NCBI GenBank assembly: GCA_903933765.1
Contig: CAIZLI010000235.1
Coordinates: 1-5,085 of the forward strand
DNA: 5,085 nucleotides
Source of the DNA: an uncultured Bacteroidota bacterium
GTDB taxonomy: Bacteria; Bacteroidota; Bacteroidia; Chitinophagales; Chitinophagaceae
Direction: 5' to 3'
In this document: positions 1 to 5,085 of the stretch, in pieces
Position numbering within the stretch: position 1 is the stretch's first letter
How the letters are laid out: the number at the start of each line of letters is the position of its first letter
Position numbers and translations under genes: made by a program
The notes under the pieces: model-generated
Told to the model about the DNA's origin: nothing
Seen by the model: only the letters and a program-made list of their open reading frames with translations
The model's database searches: none

Positions 1-661
1 AGACGATGCAAAATTACATGAGACAGGTTTTGATGCGACTTATACTTGGAAAGAGTTTCATGTTTTAAATGATATCGCAGCAGGAAAGAAAAACATCCTT
101 GCATTAGATACGGTTTTGCAAAACATAGAAAAGGAATTTATAAAAGGAGCGCAAAGATTGTATTTCACCAGCAATCATGATGAGAACTCTTGGAACAAAG
201 CAGACTACGCAACTATGCCAGGGGCCATTCATACACCATTTGCTGTGTTTACACAAACCTACAATAGAACAATGCCTTTAATTTATAGTGGTCAAGAAGA
301 GCCTGTACTTAGACCTTTGGCATTTTTTGAAAAAGACAGCATTGAGTTTAATAGATACGAACGTGCTAATTTTTATTCGATACTTTTAAAGCTTAGAAAA
401 TCAAATAGCGCATTTGCAGACAATGCGAATTTCAAAAGATTGAAAGTGAATCTTCCAGGGCAGATCATGGCATATGAAAGAAGCAATGGCCGTGATAAAG
501 TAGTGGTGGTATTGAACTTGTCCAATCAACCACAACAAGCCATTCTTGATGGGGTAGCGCCAGCTTCATTCGAAGAAGTATTTACCAAGCAACAAGTATC
601 AGGCATTCAATCCTTGCCAATGAAAGCTTGGGGATACCAAGTTTTTGTAAAGAAAAATTAA
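1..661 (+). CDS. Alpha-amylase family (GH13) glycoside hydrolase, C-terminal part only
   Basis: This is the 3' end of a GH13 enzyme, which hydrolyses or rearranges alpha-1,4-glucans such as starch, glycogen or maltodextrins. The reading frame is open from the left edge (first whole codon at position 2) and 219 residues are visible. Visible residues 53-61 read LYFTSNHDE, which is GH13 conserved region IV; the Asp of NHD (codon 179-181) is the family's transition-state-stabilising carboxylate. Upstream, FDATYTWKEFHVLNDIAAGK is typical of the barrel segment before region IV. From about residue 143 onward lies the small C-terminal beta-sandwich domain. Regions I-III, with the catalytic nucleophile and acid/base, lie outside the window, so substrate specificity, the true start and any signal peptide cannot be judged. 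The TTG at 116 is internal to the barrel and is not a start. pyrF follows after 5 bp, suggesting co-transcription. The family call is firm; the exact enzyme is not. Confidence 0.9.
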   Translation, partial: DDAKLHETGFDATYTWKEFHVLNDIAAGKKNILALDTVLQNIEKEFIKGAQRLYFTSNHDENSWNKADYATMPGAIHTPFAVFTQTYNRTMPLIYSGQEEPVLRPLAFFEKDSIEFNRYERANFYSILLKLRKSNSAFADNANFKRLKVNLPGQIMAYERSNGRDKVVVVLNLSNQPQQAILDGVAPASFEEVFTKQQVSGIQSLPMKAWGYQVFVKKN

Positions 662-666
662 AATAC

Positions 667-1476
667 ATGACAAAAGAATTTCTGGTAGATCAAATACATG
701 CAAAACAATCCTACTTATGCGTTGGATTGGATACAGATATTGAAAAACTACCTGCTGGTTTGCCAAAAAATAAAGCTGGCGTCATTGCATTTAATAAAGC
801 GATCATCGATGCGACTGCACCTTATTGTGTGAGTTATAAAATCAATACTGCATTTTACGAATCACAGGGCATAGCTGGATGGGAAGCCATGGAAGCGACA
901 TTGGCACATATCCCTTCCTCTCATTTTACCATTGCGGATGCAAAAAGAGGAGATATAGGAAACACATCCGCACAATATGCAAAAACATTTTTTGAAACCC
1001 TGCCTTTTGATGCCATTACAGTAGCACCTTATATGGGGAAGGATAGTATTGATCCTTTTTTAGGGTATCAAAATAAGTGGACAATCGTATTGGGGTTGAC
1101 CTCTAATCCAGGAAGTCAAAATTTTGAGCAACAAAAATTAGCGAACGGTCAATTTCTATATGAATCCGTTTTAGAACAAGTAGCAACTTGGGGCAGTCCT
1201 GAACAATTGATGTTCGTAGTTGGTGCAACCAAGGCCAATGATTTGGAATCCATCCGAAAAATTATACCAGCACATTTTTTATTGGTGCCAGGCGTGGGCG
1301 CCCAAGGTGGAAGTTTGTCTGAAGTCACTAAGTATGGCAAGAATGATGCTGTTGGCTTACTGATTAATGCAAGTAGGGCCATCATTTTTGCAAGCAGCGG
1401 CACTAATTTTGCGGAGGATGCAGCGATTGCAGCAAAAGGCTATGCAGCCGAAATGAAAGCTTTATTAAGCGAATAA
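667..1476 (+). CDS. pyrF: Orotidine-5'-phosphate decarboxylase (OMP decarboxylase), type 2
   Basis: This cytosolic enzyme decarboxylates OMP to UMP, the last step of de novo pyrimidine synthesis. The 269-residue protein is of the usual length for the longer type-2 PyrF group. Visible motifs are VGLDTD (19-24, substrate pocket), Lys58 in YKIN, DAKRGDIGNT (91-100), APYMG (120-124), PGVGAQGG (208-215, phosphate loop) and Arg237 in NASRAI, the expected phosphate ligand. Lys58, Asp91, Lys93 and Asp96 form the Lys-Asp-Lys-Asp catalytic tetrad known from the family, so the enzyme should be active. I chose ATG 667 because MTKEFLVDQI leads directly into the conserved N-terminus. The in-frame ATG at 628 would add 13 residues overlapping the amylase C-terminus. 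There is no clear Shine-Dalgarno sequence; the region before the start is A-rich, as is normal in Bacteroidota. The gene lies 5 bp after the amylase stop and is probably read from the same transcript. Confidence 0.97.
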   Translation: MTKEFLVDQIHAKQSYLCVGLDTDIEKLPAGLPKNKAGVIAFNKAIIDATAPYCVSYKINTAFYESQGIAGWEAMEATLAHIPSSHFTIADAKRGDIGNTSAQYAKTFFETLPFDAITVAPYMGKDSIDPFLGYQNKWTIVLGLTSNPGSQNFEQQKLANGQFLYESVLEQVATWGSPEQLMFVVGATKANDLESIRKIIPAHFLLVPGVGAQGGSLSEVTKYGKNDAVGLLINASRAIIFASSGTNFAEDAAIAAKGYAAEMKALLSE

Positions 1477-1563
1477 ATCAGCTAATTAATACACTTGAAA
1501 TAAAGAATATTAAGCCCTTTCTAGTACCTTTATGCCCCAATCATTATATTAAAATTACAAACC
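1477..1563. other. 87-bp intergenic spacer, pyrF to gcdH
   Basis: This is the longest non-coding stretch in the window. It is AT-rich and holds a probable promoter element (1525-1532) followed by an A/T-rich leader. I see no GC-rich hairpin followed by a T-run, so no intrinsic terminator for pyrF can be supported. It also shows no tRNA-like or riboswitch-like structure. Confidence 0.7.
1525..1532 (+). promoter_or_regulatory. Probable Bacteroidota -7 promoter element for gcdH
   Basis: TACCTTTA matches the Bacteroidota housekeeping sigma -7 consensus TAnnTTTG at all but the last position. It lies 31 bp before the gcdH start codon, implying a leader of roughly 20-25 nt. The nearest upstream TTG (1495-1497) is 27 bp away, longer than the usual -33/-7 spacing of about 19-21 bp, so no -33 element supports it. 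It is the only candidate in the spacer. Confidence 0.45.
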
Positions 1564-2748
1564 ATGGCAGTAAGAGCAGATTTGTTTGAGTCCCCAGATT
1601 ATTATCAATTAGATGAATTGATGTCTGAAGAAAATTTAATGGTTAGAGATGCAGTAAGAACCTATGTGAAAACAGAGATATCACCGATCATTGAGGAGTA
1701 TGCGCAAAAGTCAGAATTTCCAAATCAAATTGTGAAGCAATTAGGTGACCTTGGTTGTTTTGGACCAACAGTGCCAACAGAGTATGGCGGTGGAGGTTTA
1801 GATTATATCAGTTATGGATTGATGATGCAAGAATTGGAAAGAGGTGATAGTGGTGTAAGAAGCACAGCGAGTGTTCAAGGTTCTTTGGTGATGTTTCCGA
1901 TTCATGCTTATGGCACTGAAGCACAAAAACAAAAATATCTACCAAAATTAGCATCTGGCGAATGGTTAGGATGTTTTGGATTAACAGAACCAGATCATGG
2001 TTCTAATCCATCTGGTATGTTAACGAATATTAAAGACGCAGGGGATCATTATATTTTAAATGGTGCCAAAATGTGGATCAGCAATGCGCCTTTTGCACAG
2101 GTGGCAGTGGTATGGGCAAAGAACGAAGCAGGAGAAATTGTAGGTATCATTGTAGAGCGCGGCATGGAAGGATTTTCAACGCCAACTACGCATAGTAAAT
2201 GGAGCTTGCGTGCGAGTGCAACTGGTGAATTGGTTTTTGACAATGTGAAAGTACCTAAGGAAAATCTCTTGCCAAATGTCAAAGGATTAAAAGGACCGTT
2301 GAGTTGTTTAAATAAAGCAAGATTCGGTATCGCTTGGGGTACCATCGGTGCCGCAATGGATTGTTATGATACCGCATTAAGATATAGTAAAGAGCGCGTT
2401 CAATTTGGTAGACCAATTGGCGGATTCCAATTACAACAAAAGAAATTGGCCGAGATGGTGACTGAAATTACCAAAGCACAATTGCTTGTTTGGCGTTTGG
2501 GCGTATTGATGAATGAAGGTCGTGCCACTGCTGCTCAAATTAGTATGGCTAAAAGAAACAGTTGTGAAATGGCAACCAATATAGCTAGAGATGCTAGACA
2601 AATGTTAGGTGGTATGGGTATTACAGGAGAGTACTCTGTAATGCGTCACATGATGAACTTAGAGAGTGTAATCACTTATGAAGGAACACATGATATTCAT
2701 TTGTTGATTACAGGGATGGATATAACAGGATTCAACGCATTTACATAA
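1564..2748 (+). CDS. gcdH: Acyl-CoA dehydrogenase, probable glutaryl-CoA dehydrogenase
   Basis: This is a flavin (FAD) enzyme of the acyl-CoA dehydrogenase family, 394 residues, the full family length. The closest match from memory is glutaryl-CoA dehydrogenase, which oxidises and decarboxylates glutaryl-CoA to crotonyl-CoA in lysine and tryptophan breakdown and passes electrons to electron-transfer flavoprotein. The N-terminal helical domain spans roughly 20-135. The middle beta domain holds the signature CFGLTEPDHGSNPS (137-150), then WISN (171-174) and SLRASATGE (214-222). The C-terminal helical domain holds ERVQFGRPI (277-285), DARQMLGGMGI (343-353) and TYEGTHDIH (371-379). Glu373 is the catalytic base. 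Glu92, Arg99 and Ser103 in ERGDSGVRSTAS, plus Tyr372, correspond to the residues that recognise the glutaryl carboxylate in human GCDH (Glu87, Arg94, Ser98, Tyr369). ATG 1564 gives a full N-terminus; the leader is A-rich without a Shine-Dalgarno sequence. aroK starts 3 bp after the stop. Family certain; glutaryl specificity likely. Confidence 0.9.
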   Translation: MAVRADLFESPDYYQLDELMSEENLMVRDAVRTYVKTEISPIIEEYAQKSEFPNQIVKQLGDLGCFGPTVPTEYGGGGLDYISYGLMMQELERGDSGVRSTASVQGSLVMFPIHAYGTEAQKQKYLPKLASGEWLGCFGLTEPDHGSNPSGMLTNIKDAGDHYILNGAKMWISNAPFAQVAVVWAKNEAGEIVGIIVERGMEGFSTPTTHSKWSLRASATGELVFDNVKVPKENLLPNVKGLKGPLSCLNKARFGIAWGTIGAAMDCYDTALRYSKERVQFGRPIGGFQLQQKKLAEMVTEITKAQLLVWRLGVLMNEGRATAAQISMAKRNSCEMATNIARDARQMLGGMGITGEYSVMRHMMNLESVITYEGTHDIHLLITGMDITGFNAFT

Positions 2749-2751
2749 TCT

Positions 2752-3270
2752 ATGGCAGCAGAGCGGATATTTTTGATAGGGATGATGGGTTCTGGAAAGT
2801 CTCATTGGTTGAAGCAGATGGCAAAATGGAATAAATCCGTTGGCTATGATTTAGATGCTTTGATTGAAATGAACGAAGAAAAAACCATTGCTGAAATTTT
2901 CAACGAAGACGGTGAAGCTTATTTTAGAAAAGTGGAGTCTAAAATTTTAAAATGGTTTAAAGAAAAGAAAAAGTATGTAGTGGCTACAGGTGGAGGAACG
3001 GCTTGTACTCAGGAAAATATGGACTGGATGAAAAAAGAAGGCATCGTGATTTGGCTAGATGAATCAGTTGATGTCTTGGTAAAAAGACTAAGTGCCGAAA
3101 AAGCACATCGCCCTTTGATAGCAAATCTTTCAGCTAGTGAACTTGCGGCTTTTTTAGAACAAAAATTAGTGGAACGACATCCATTTTACAAACAAGCAGA
3201 TTACCGTTTAACATCTGACCAGATCACTGAATCAGGGTTAAAAAAGTTAATTCAAAAACATGCATCGTAA
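2752..3270 (+). CDS. aroK: Shikimate kinase
   Basis: This cytosolic enzyme phosphorylates shikimate to shikimate 3-phosphate with ATP, the fifth step of the shikimate pathway to chorismate and the aromatic amino acids. The 172-residue protein has the P-loop GMMGSGKS (10-17), the DLD shikimate/Mg site (33-35, with Asp35 the expected substrate ligand), Arg59 in YFRKVE, TGGG (79-82), Arg120 in HRPL (lid, ATP side) and Arg142 in ERHPFY (substrate side). All key residues of the family are present. The stretch just after the P-loop (HWLKQMAKW, 18-26) is bulkier than the usual small/hydrophobic helix but does not affect a known catalytic position. ATG 2752 lies 3 bp after the gcdH stop, so the two genes are probably translationally coupled. 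The 3' end overlaps the next gene by 11 bp in another frame. No separate promoter is visible. Confidence 0.95.
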   Translation: MAAERIFLIGMMGSGKSHWLKQMAKWNKSVGYDLDALIEMNEEKTIAEIFNEDGEAYFRKVESKILKWFKEKKKYVVATGGGTACTQENMDWMKKEGIVIWLDESVDVLVKRLSAEKAHRPLIANLSASELAAFLEQKLVERHPFYKQADYRLTSDQITESGLKKLIQKHAS

Positions 3271-3673
3271 AATTTTACTTTGGGGAATCACATTTGCAAT
3301 CATTGCAGTATTACTGGGTGCATTTGGAGCACACGCATTAAAATCGGTTTTGACCCCAGAGAAATTAGTAAGTTATGAGACAGGGGTGCGTTATCAGTTA
3401 ATCCATGCATTGGCATTGATTGCATTGTCTATTTATGGTCAACTCAACAAGTCCAATGATATCCTTAACATAGGGATAGGATGGGCAGCTCATTTTTTCA
3501 TTGTAGGTGCTTTTTTATTTAGCGGGTCCATATATGGGCTAGCCCTTTTATCTGTCATCCATCCAAGCTGGGCTTTTATACTTGGGCCAGTTACCCCAAT
3601 TGGTGGGCTTTGTTTCATGTTAGGCTGGGCTATTTGGGCCAGGGCTGTTTGGCTGAATAAAGTGGATATGTAG
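3260..3673 (+). CDS. DUF423 family small integral membrane protein
   Basis: This is a 137-residue inner-membrane protein of the DUF423 (YgdD-like) family, whose function is not established. It has four predicted membrane segments, at about 5-23, 44-61, 72-98 and 104-128. Family hallmarks are GAFGAHALK (20-28) at the end of the first segment, YQLIHALAL (45-53), FSGSIYGLAL (87-96) and LGPVTPIGGLCFMLGW (108-123). The amphipathic loop of about 29-43 (VLTPEKLVSYETGV) between the first two segments is typical. ATG 3260 sits inside the last codons of aroK (11-bp overlap), so translation is likely coupled to it. The protein is near full length for the family, so this start is preferred over any later Met. 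The context gives no strong hint of function. Confidence 0.92.
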   Translation: MHRKILLWGITFAIIAVLLGAFGAHALKSVLTPEKLVSYETGVRYQLIHALALIALSIYGQLNKSNDILNIGIGWAAHFFIVGAFLFSGSIYGLALLSVIHPSWAFILGPVTPIGGLCFMLGWAIWARAVWLNKVDM

Positions 3674-3684
3674 CCAATTCTTTT

Positions 3685-3692
3685 TATATTTG
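3685..3692 (+). promoter_or_regulatory. Probable -7 promoter element for ftsK, very close to the start codon
   Basis: TATATTTG is a perfect match to the Bacteroidota -7 consensus TAnnTTTG, in the 24-bp spacer between the DUF423 stop and the ftsK ATG at 3698. Only 5 bp separate it from the start codon, so a transcript starting at the usual distance would begin at or next to the ATG, giving a leaderless or nearly leaderless mRNA. No TTG lies at the expected -33 spacing. AT-rich DNA yields such octamers by chance, and ftsK could also be read from the upstream operon. Confidence 0.45.
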
Positions 3693-3697
3693 TCATC

Positions 3698-5085
3698 ATG
3701 GCAAATACGCTTAAAAGCAAATCAACACCAAAGGTAAATTCCCCGATTTTAAATCCGGATAAAGAAGCAGATGTAGTCGTATCTGATGTAGTGAAAGATG
3801 AACGCACAATGAAGATATTGGGAGCAGTCTCTTTATTGGTTAGCTTATTCCTTTTTGTTGCATTTACATCTTATTTATTTACTTGGCAGGAAGACCAAGA
3901 CATGGTGCAGTTATGGAGAACCCAATTATTTTCTTTACAAGATGTGAAAGCCAATAATTTATTAGGGTATATTGGTGCTTTTGTAGCATATCAAATGATG
4001 TTCAATGGATTTGGTATCGCCGCTTACTTATTTTGTACTTTCTTTTTTGTATTAGGTGTGAATTTATTTTTCACAAAACCAATTTTTAGTTTGTGGCGTA
4101 ATTTAAGATATGTGTTACTCGGCCTTTTGGTTTTAAGTACTTGCTTTGCCTATCTCACACCCAATACTACATTTTCTTGGGGAGGTGCTTTAGGAGAATA
4201 TAGCAGTAGTTGGTTGACTAAATGGGTAGGGGTTTTTGGTACGGGTGCGATTTTATTTATTGCAGGATTTAGTTATATCATATGGAGGTTTAATCCAAGC
4301 TTTAATGTACCCAATTTTGATTTTTTAATTCCAAAGAAAAAAGTACCAGAATTTGTGAGTGAAGACACGGAGGAAGCAGTGAAACAAGAATGGGACTTAA
4401 ACAATTCTGCGCCTGCAGAGACAATGATCCCCACTGGTAATTCATTAAAAGAAAACACTTCAGGTGTATCAGTCATCATGCCCGAAATGGATGAAACAGA
4501 TGAAGCACTTGGGGAACTTGGTCCAAAATTATTTATTGATGAATTGTCTTTAAATGAAGAGCCAGGGGATGAAAAAAAAACTCCATTAGTTGAGGAGAAC
4601 TCGCGCACAGCGAGTGATGAGAACTCGCGCACAGCGAGTGATGATGAAGCCGAGCCCGATGACGAGGAGGATTTGGACATTGACGACGAATTATTAGAAG
4701 ACCTTGATTTAGAAATTAACGAAGTACAAAAGGAAAAAATACTAGCATCTGTGGGTAGCTTAACCACTAAGTATGATGCCACTTTAGACTTAAAAAATTA
4801 CAAGTACCCACATATTAATTTATTAGAGACGCATGGCTCTGAAAAAATTGTACAAGATCCAGAAGAATTGGAGACCTACAAAAATCAGATCATCGCTACT
4901 TTAAAAAATTACGATATCGCTATCCAACGTATCTCTGCGACTGTTGGCCCAACAGTTACTTTATATGAGATTGTACCAGCACCTGGTGTGCGTATTAGTA
5001 GAATTAAAAACTTGGAAGACGATATTGCTTTGAGTTTGGCCGCACTAGGTATTCGTATTATTGCACCTATTCCTGGTAAAGGCAC
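3698..5085 (+). CDS. ftsK: DNA translocase FtsK/SpoIIIE, N-terminal part (gene runs off the right edge)
   Basis: FtsK is a septum-anchored hexameric DNA pump that clears and aligns chromosome ends at division and activates XerCD recombination at dif. The open frame gives 462 whole codons with no stop. A charged cytoplasmic N-terminus (1-38) precedes the membrane domain, with segments at about 39-62, 87-102, 104-126, 136-153 and 175-196; TSYLFTWQEDQD (57-68) after the first segment is typical of Bacteroidota FtsK. An acidic low-complexity linker follows (about 215-345), containing two identical octapeptides, ENSRTASD, at 300-315. The alpha domain of the motor begins near 365: YPHINLL (370-376), then ATVGPTVTLYEIVPAPGV (414-431), KNLEDDIALSLAALGIR (437-453) and APIPGKG (456-462). 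The Walker A and B motifs and the DNA-reading gamma domain lie beyond the window. ATG 3698 starts 24 bp after the DUF423 stop and gives a normal N-terminus. The family call is very secure. Confidence 0.96.
   Translation, partial: MANTLKSKSTPKVNSPILNPDKEADVVVSDVVKDERTMKILGAVSLLVSLFLFVAFTSYLFTWQEDQDMVQLWRTQLFSLQDVKANNLLGYIGAFVAYQMMFNGFGIAAYLFCTFFFVLGVNLFFTKPIFSLWRNLRYVLLGLLVLSTCFAYLTPNTTFSWGGALGEYSSSWLTKWVGVFGTGAILFIAGFSYIIWRFNPSFNVPNFDFLIPKKKVPEFVSEDTEEAVKQEWDLNNSAPAETMIPTGNSLKENTSGVSVIMPEMDETDEALGELGPKLFIDELSLNEEPGDEKKTPLVEENSRTASDENSRTASDDEAEPDDEEDLDIDDELLEDLDLEINEVQKEKILASVGSLTTKYDATLDLKNYKYPHINLLETHGSEKIVQDPEELETYKNQIIATLKNYDIAIQRISATVGPTVTLYEIVPAPGVRISRIKNLEDDIALSLAALGIRIIAPIPGKG
4595..4644 (+). 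repeat. Perfect 24-bp direct tandem repeat (two copies) with internal inverted repeats, inside ftsK
   Basis: Unit 1 is 4595-4618 and unit 2 is 4619-4642; identity continues two more bases to 4644. Each unit holds an exact inverted repeat, ACTCGC-gcaca-GCGAGT (arms 4599-4604/4610-4615 and 4623-4628/4634-4639, 5-nt loop), which could form a short hairpin. The unit is 14/24 G+C, clearly richer than the surrounding AT-rich gene, and uses codons (TCG, CGC, GCG) that are uncommon in the rest of this gene. Because 24 is a multiple of three, the frame is kept and the copies encode ENSRTASD twice (residues 300-315). It sits in the variable acidic linker, where extra residues are likely tolerated. Confidence 0.93.

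Noticed and set aside
116..118. TTG as a start for the amylase-family gene
   Set aside because: The frame stays open to the left edge and encodes conserved GH13 sequence upstream of this codon, so it is internal.
628..666. Upstream in-frame ATG giving PyrF 13 extra residues
   Set aside because: The extension overlaps the amylase C-terminal codons, and its residues are just the amylase sequence read in another frame. ATG 667 gives the normal family N-terminus.
1149..1403. Antisense open frame of 84 codons inside pyrF
   Set aside because: It is a shadow of the PyrF phosphate-loop region and has no recognisable domain.
1477..1524. Possible terminator after pyrF
   Set aside because: Only AT-rich short palindromes such as TAATTA are present; there is no GC-rich stem with a T-run.
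2049..2345. Antisense open frame of 98 codons inside gcdH
   Set aside because: It is a shadow of a strongly conserved enzyme gene and has no recognisable domain.
3536..3560. Ten-base palindrome GGGCTAGCCC followed by TTTTAT, resembling a terminator
   Set aside because: It lies in the middle of the conserved DUF423 coding sequence, has no loop beyond the palindrome centre and only a short T-run. Chance is the best explanation.
3490..3807. Antisense open frame of 105 codons spanning the DUF423/ftsK junction
   Set aside because: It overlaps two well-supported genes on the other strand, including the ftsK promoter region, and shows no recognisable domain.
4273..4782. Antisense open frame of 169 codons, very serine-rich
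   Set aside because: It lies wholly opposite ftsK. The serine richness is only the reverse complement of the Glu/Asp-rich linker codons, and the repeated LAVREFSS in it is the mirror of the 24-bp DNA repeat.

Overview
The window looks like chromosomal core DNA from a member of the Bacteroidota, probably the Chitinophagaceae or a close relative. The evidence is AT-rich, A-rich untranslated spacers without Shine-Dalgarno sequences, TAnnTTTG-type -7 promoter elements, and protein sequences of Bacteroidota type (type-2 PyrF with DAKRGDIGNT, FtsK with TSYLFTWQEDQD after the first membrane segment). The family-level placement is inference from memory of such proteins, not a search result. All six genes are on the + strand. 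No tRNA, rRNA, CRISPR array, insertion sequence or phage gene was seen.

Layout: (1) positions 1-661, the 3' end of a GH13 alpha-amylase-family gene, cut by the window edge; (2) 667-1476, pyrF (orotidine-5'-phosphate decarboxylase), only 5 bp downstream; (3) 1477-1563, an 87-bp spacer with a probable promoter element; (4) 1564-2748, an acyl-CoA dehydrogenase whose active-site residues match glutaryl-CoA dehydrogenase; (5) 2752-3270, shikimate kinase, 3 bp downstream; (6) 3260-3673, a DUF423 small membrane protein overlapping the kinase gene by 11 bp; (7) 3674-3697, a 24-bp spacer with a perfect TATATTTG element; (8) 3698 to the window end, the N-terminal 462 codons of an FtsK/SpoIIIE DNA translocase, open at the right edge.

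The tight spacing suggests three transcription units: amylase-pyrF, gcdH-aroK-DUF423, and ftsK. The members of each unit do not share an obvious pathway (starch/glycogen with pyrimidine synthesis; acyl-CoA oxidation with aromatic amino-acid synthesis), so these look like housekeeping genes packed together rather than one functional system.

I did not find a convincing new biological system. The most unusual signal is a perfect 24-bp tandem duplication at 4595-4644, inside the acidic linker of ftsK. It is GC-rich, each copy contains a hairpin-forming inverted repeat, and it adds two identical octapeptides in frame. It resembles a small palindromic element tolerated in a disordered protein region.
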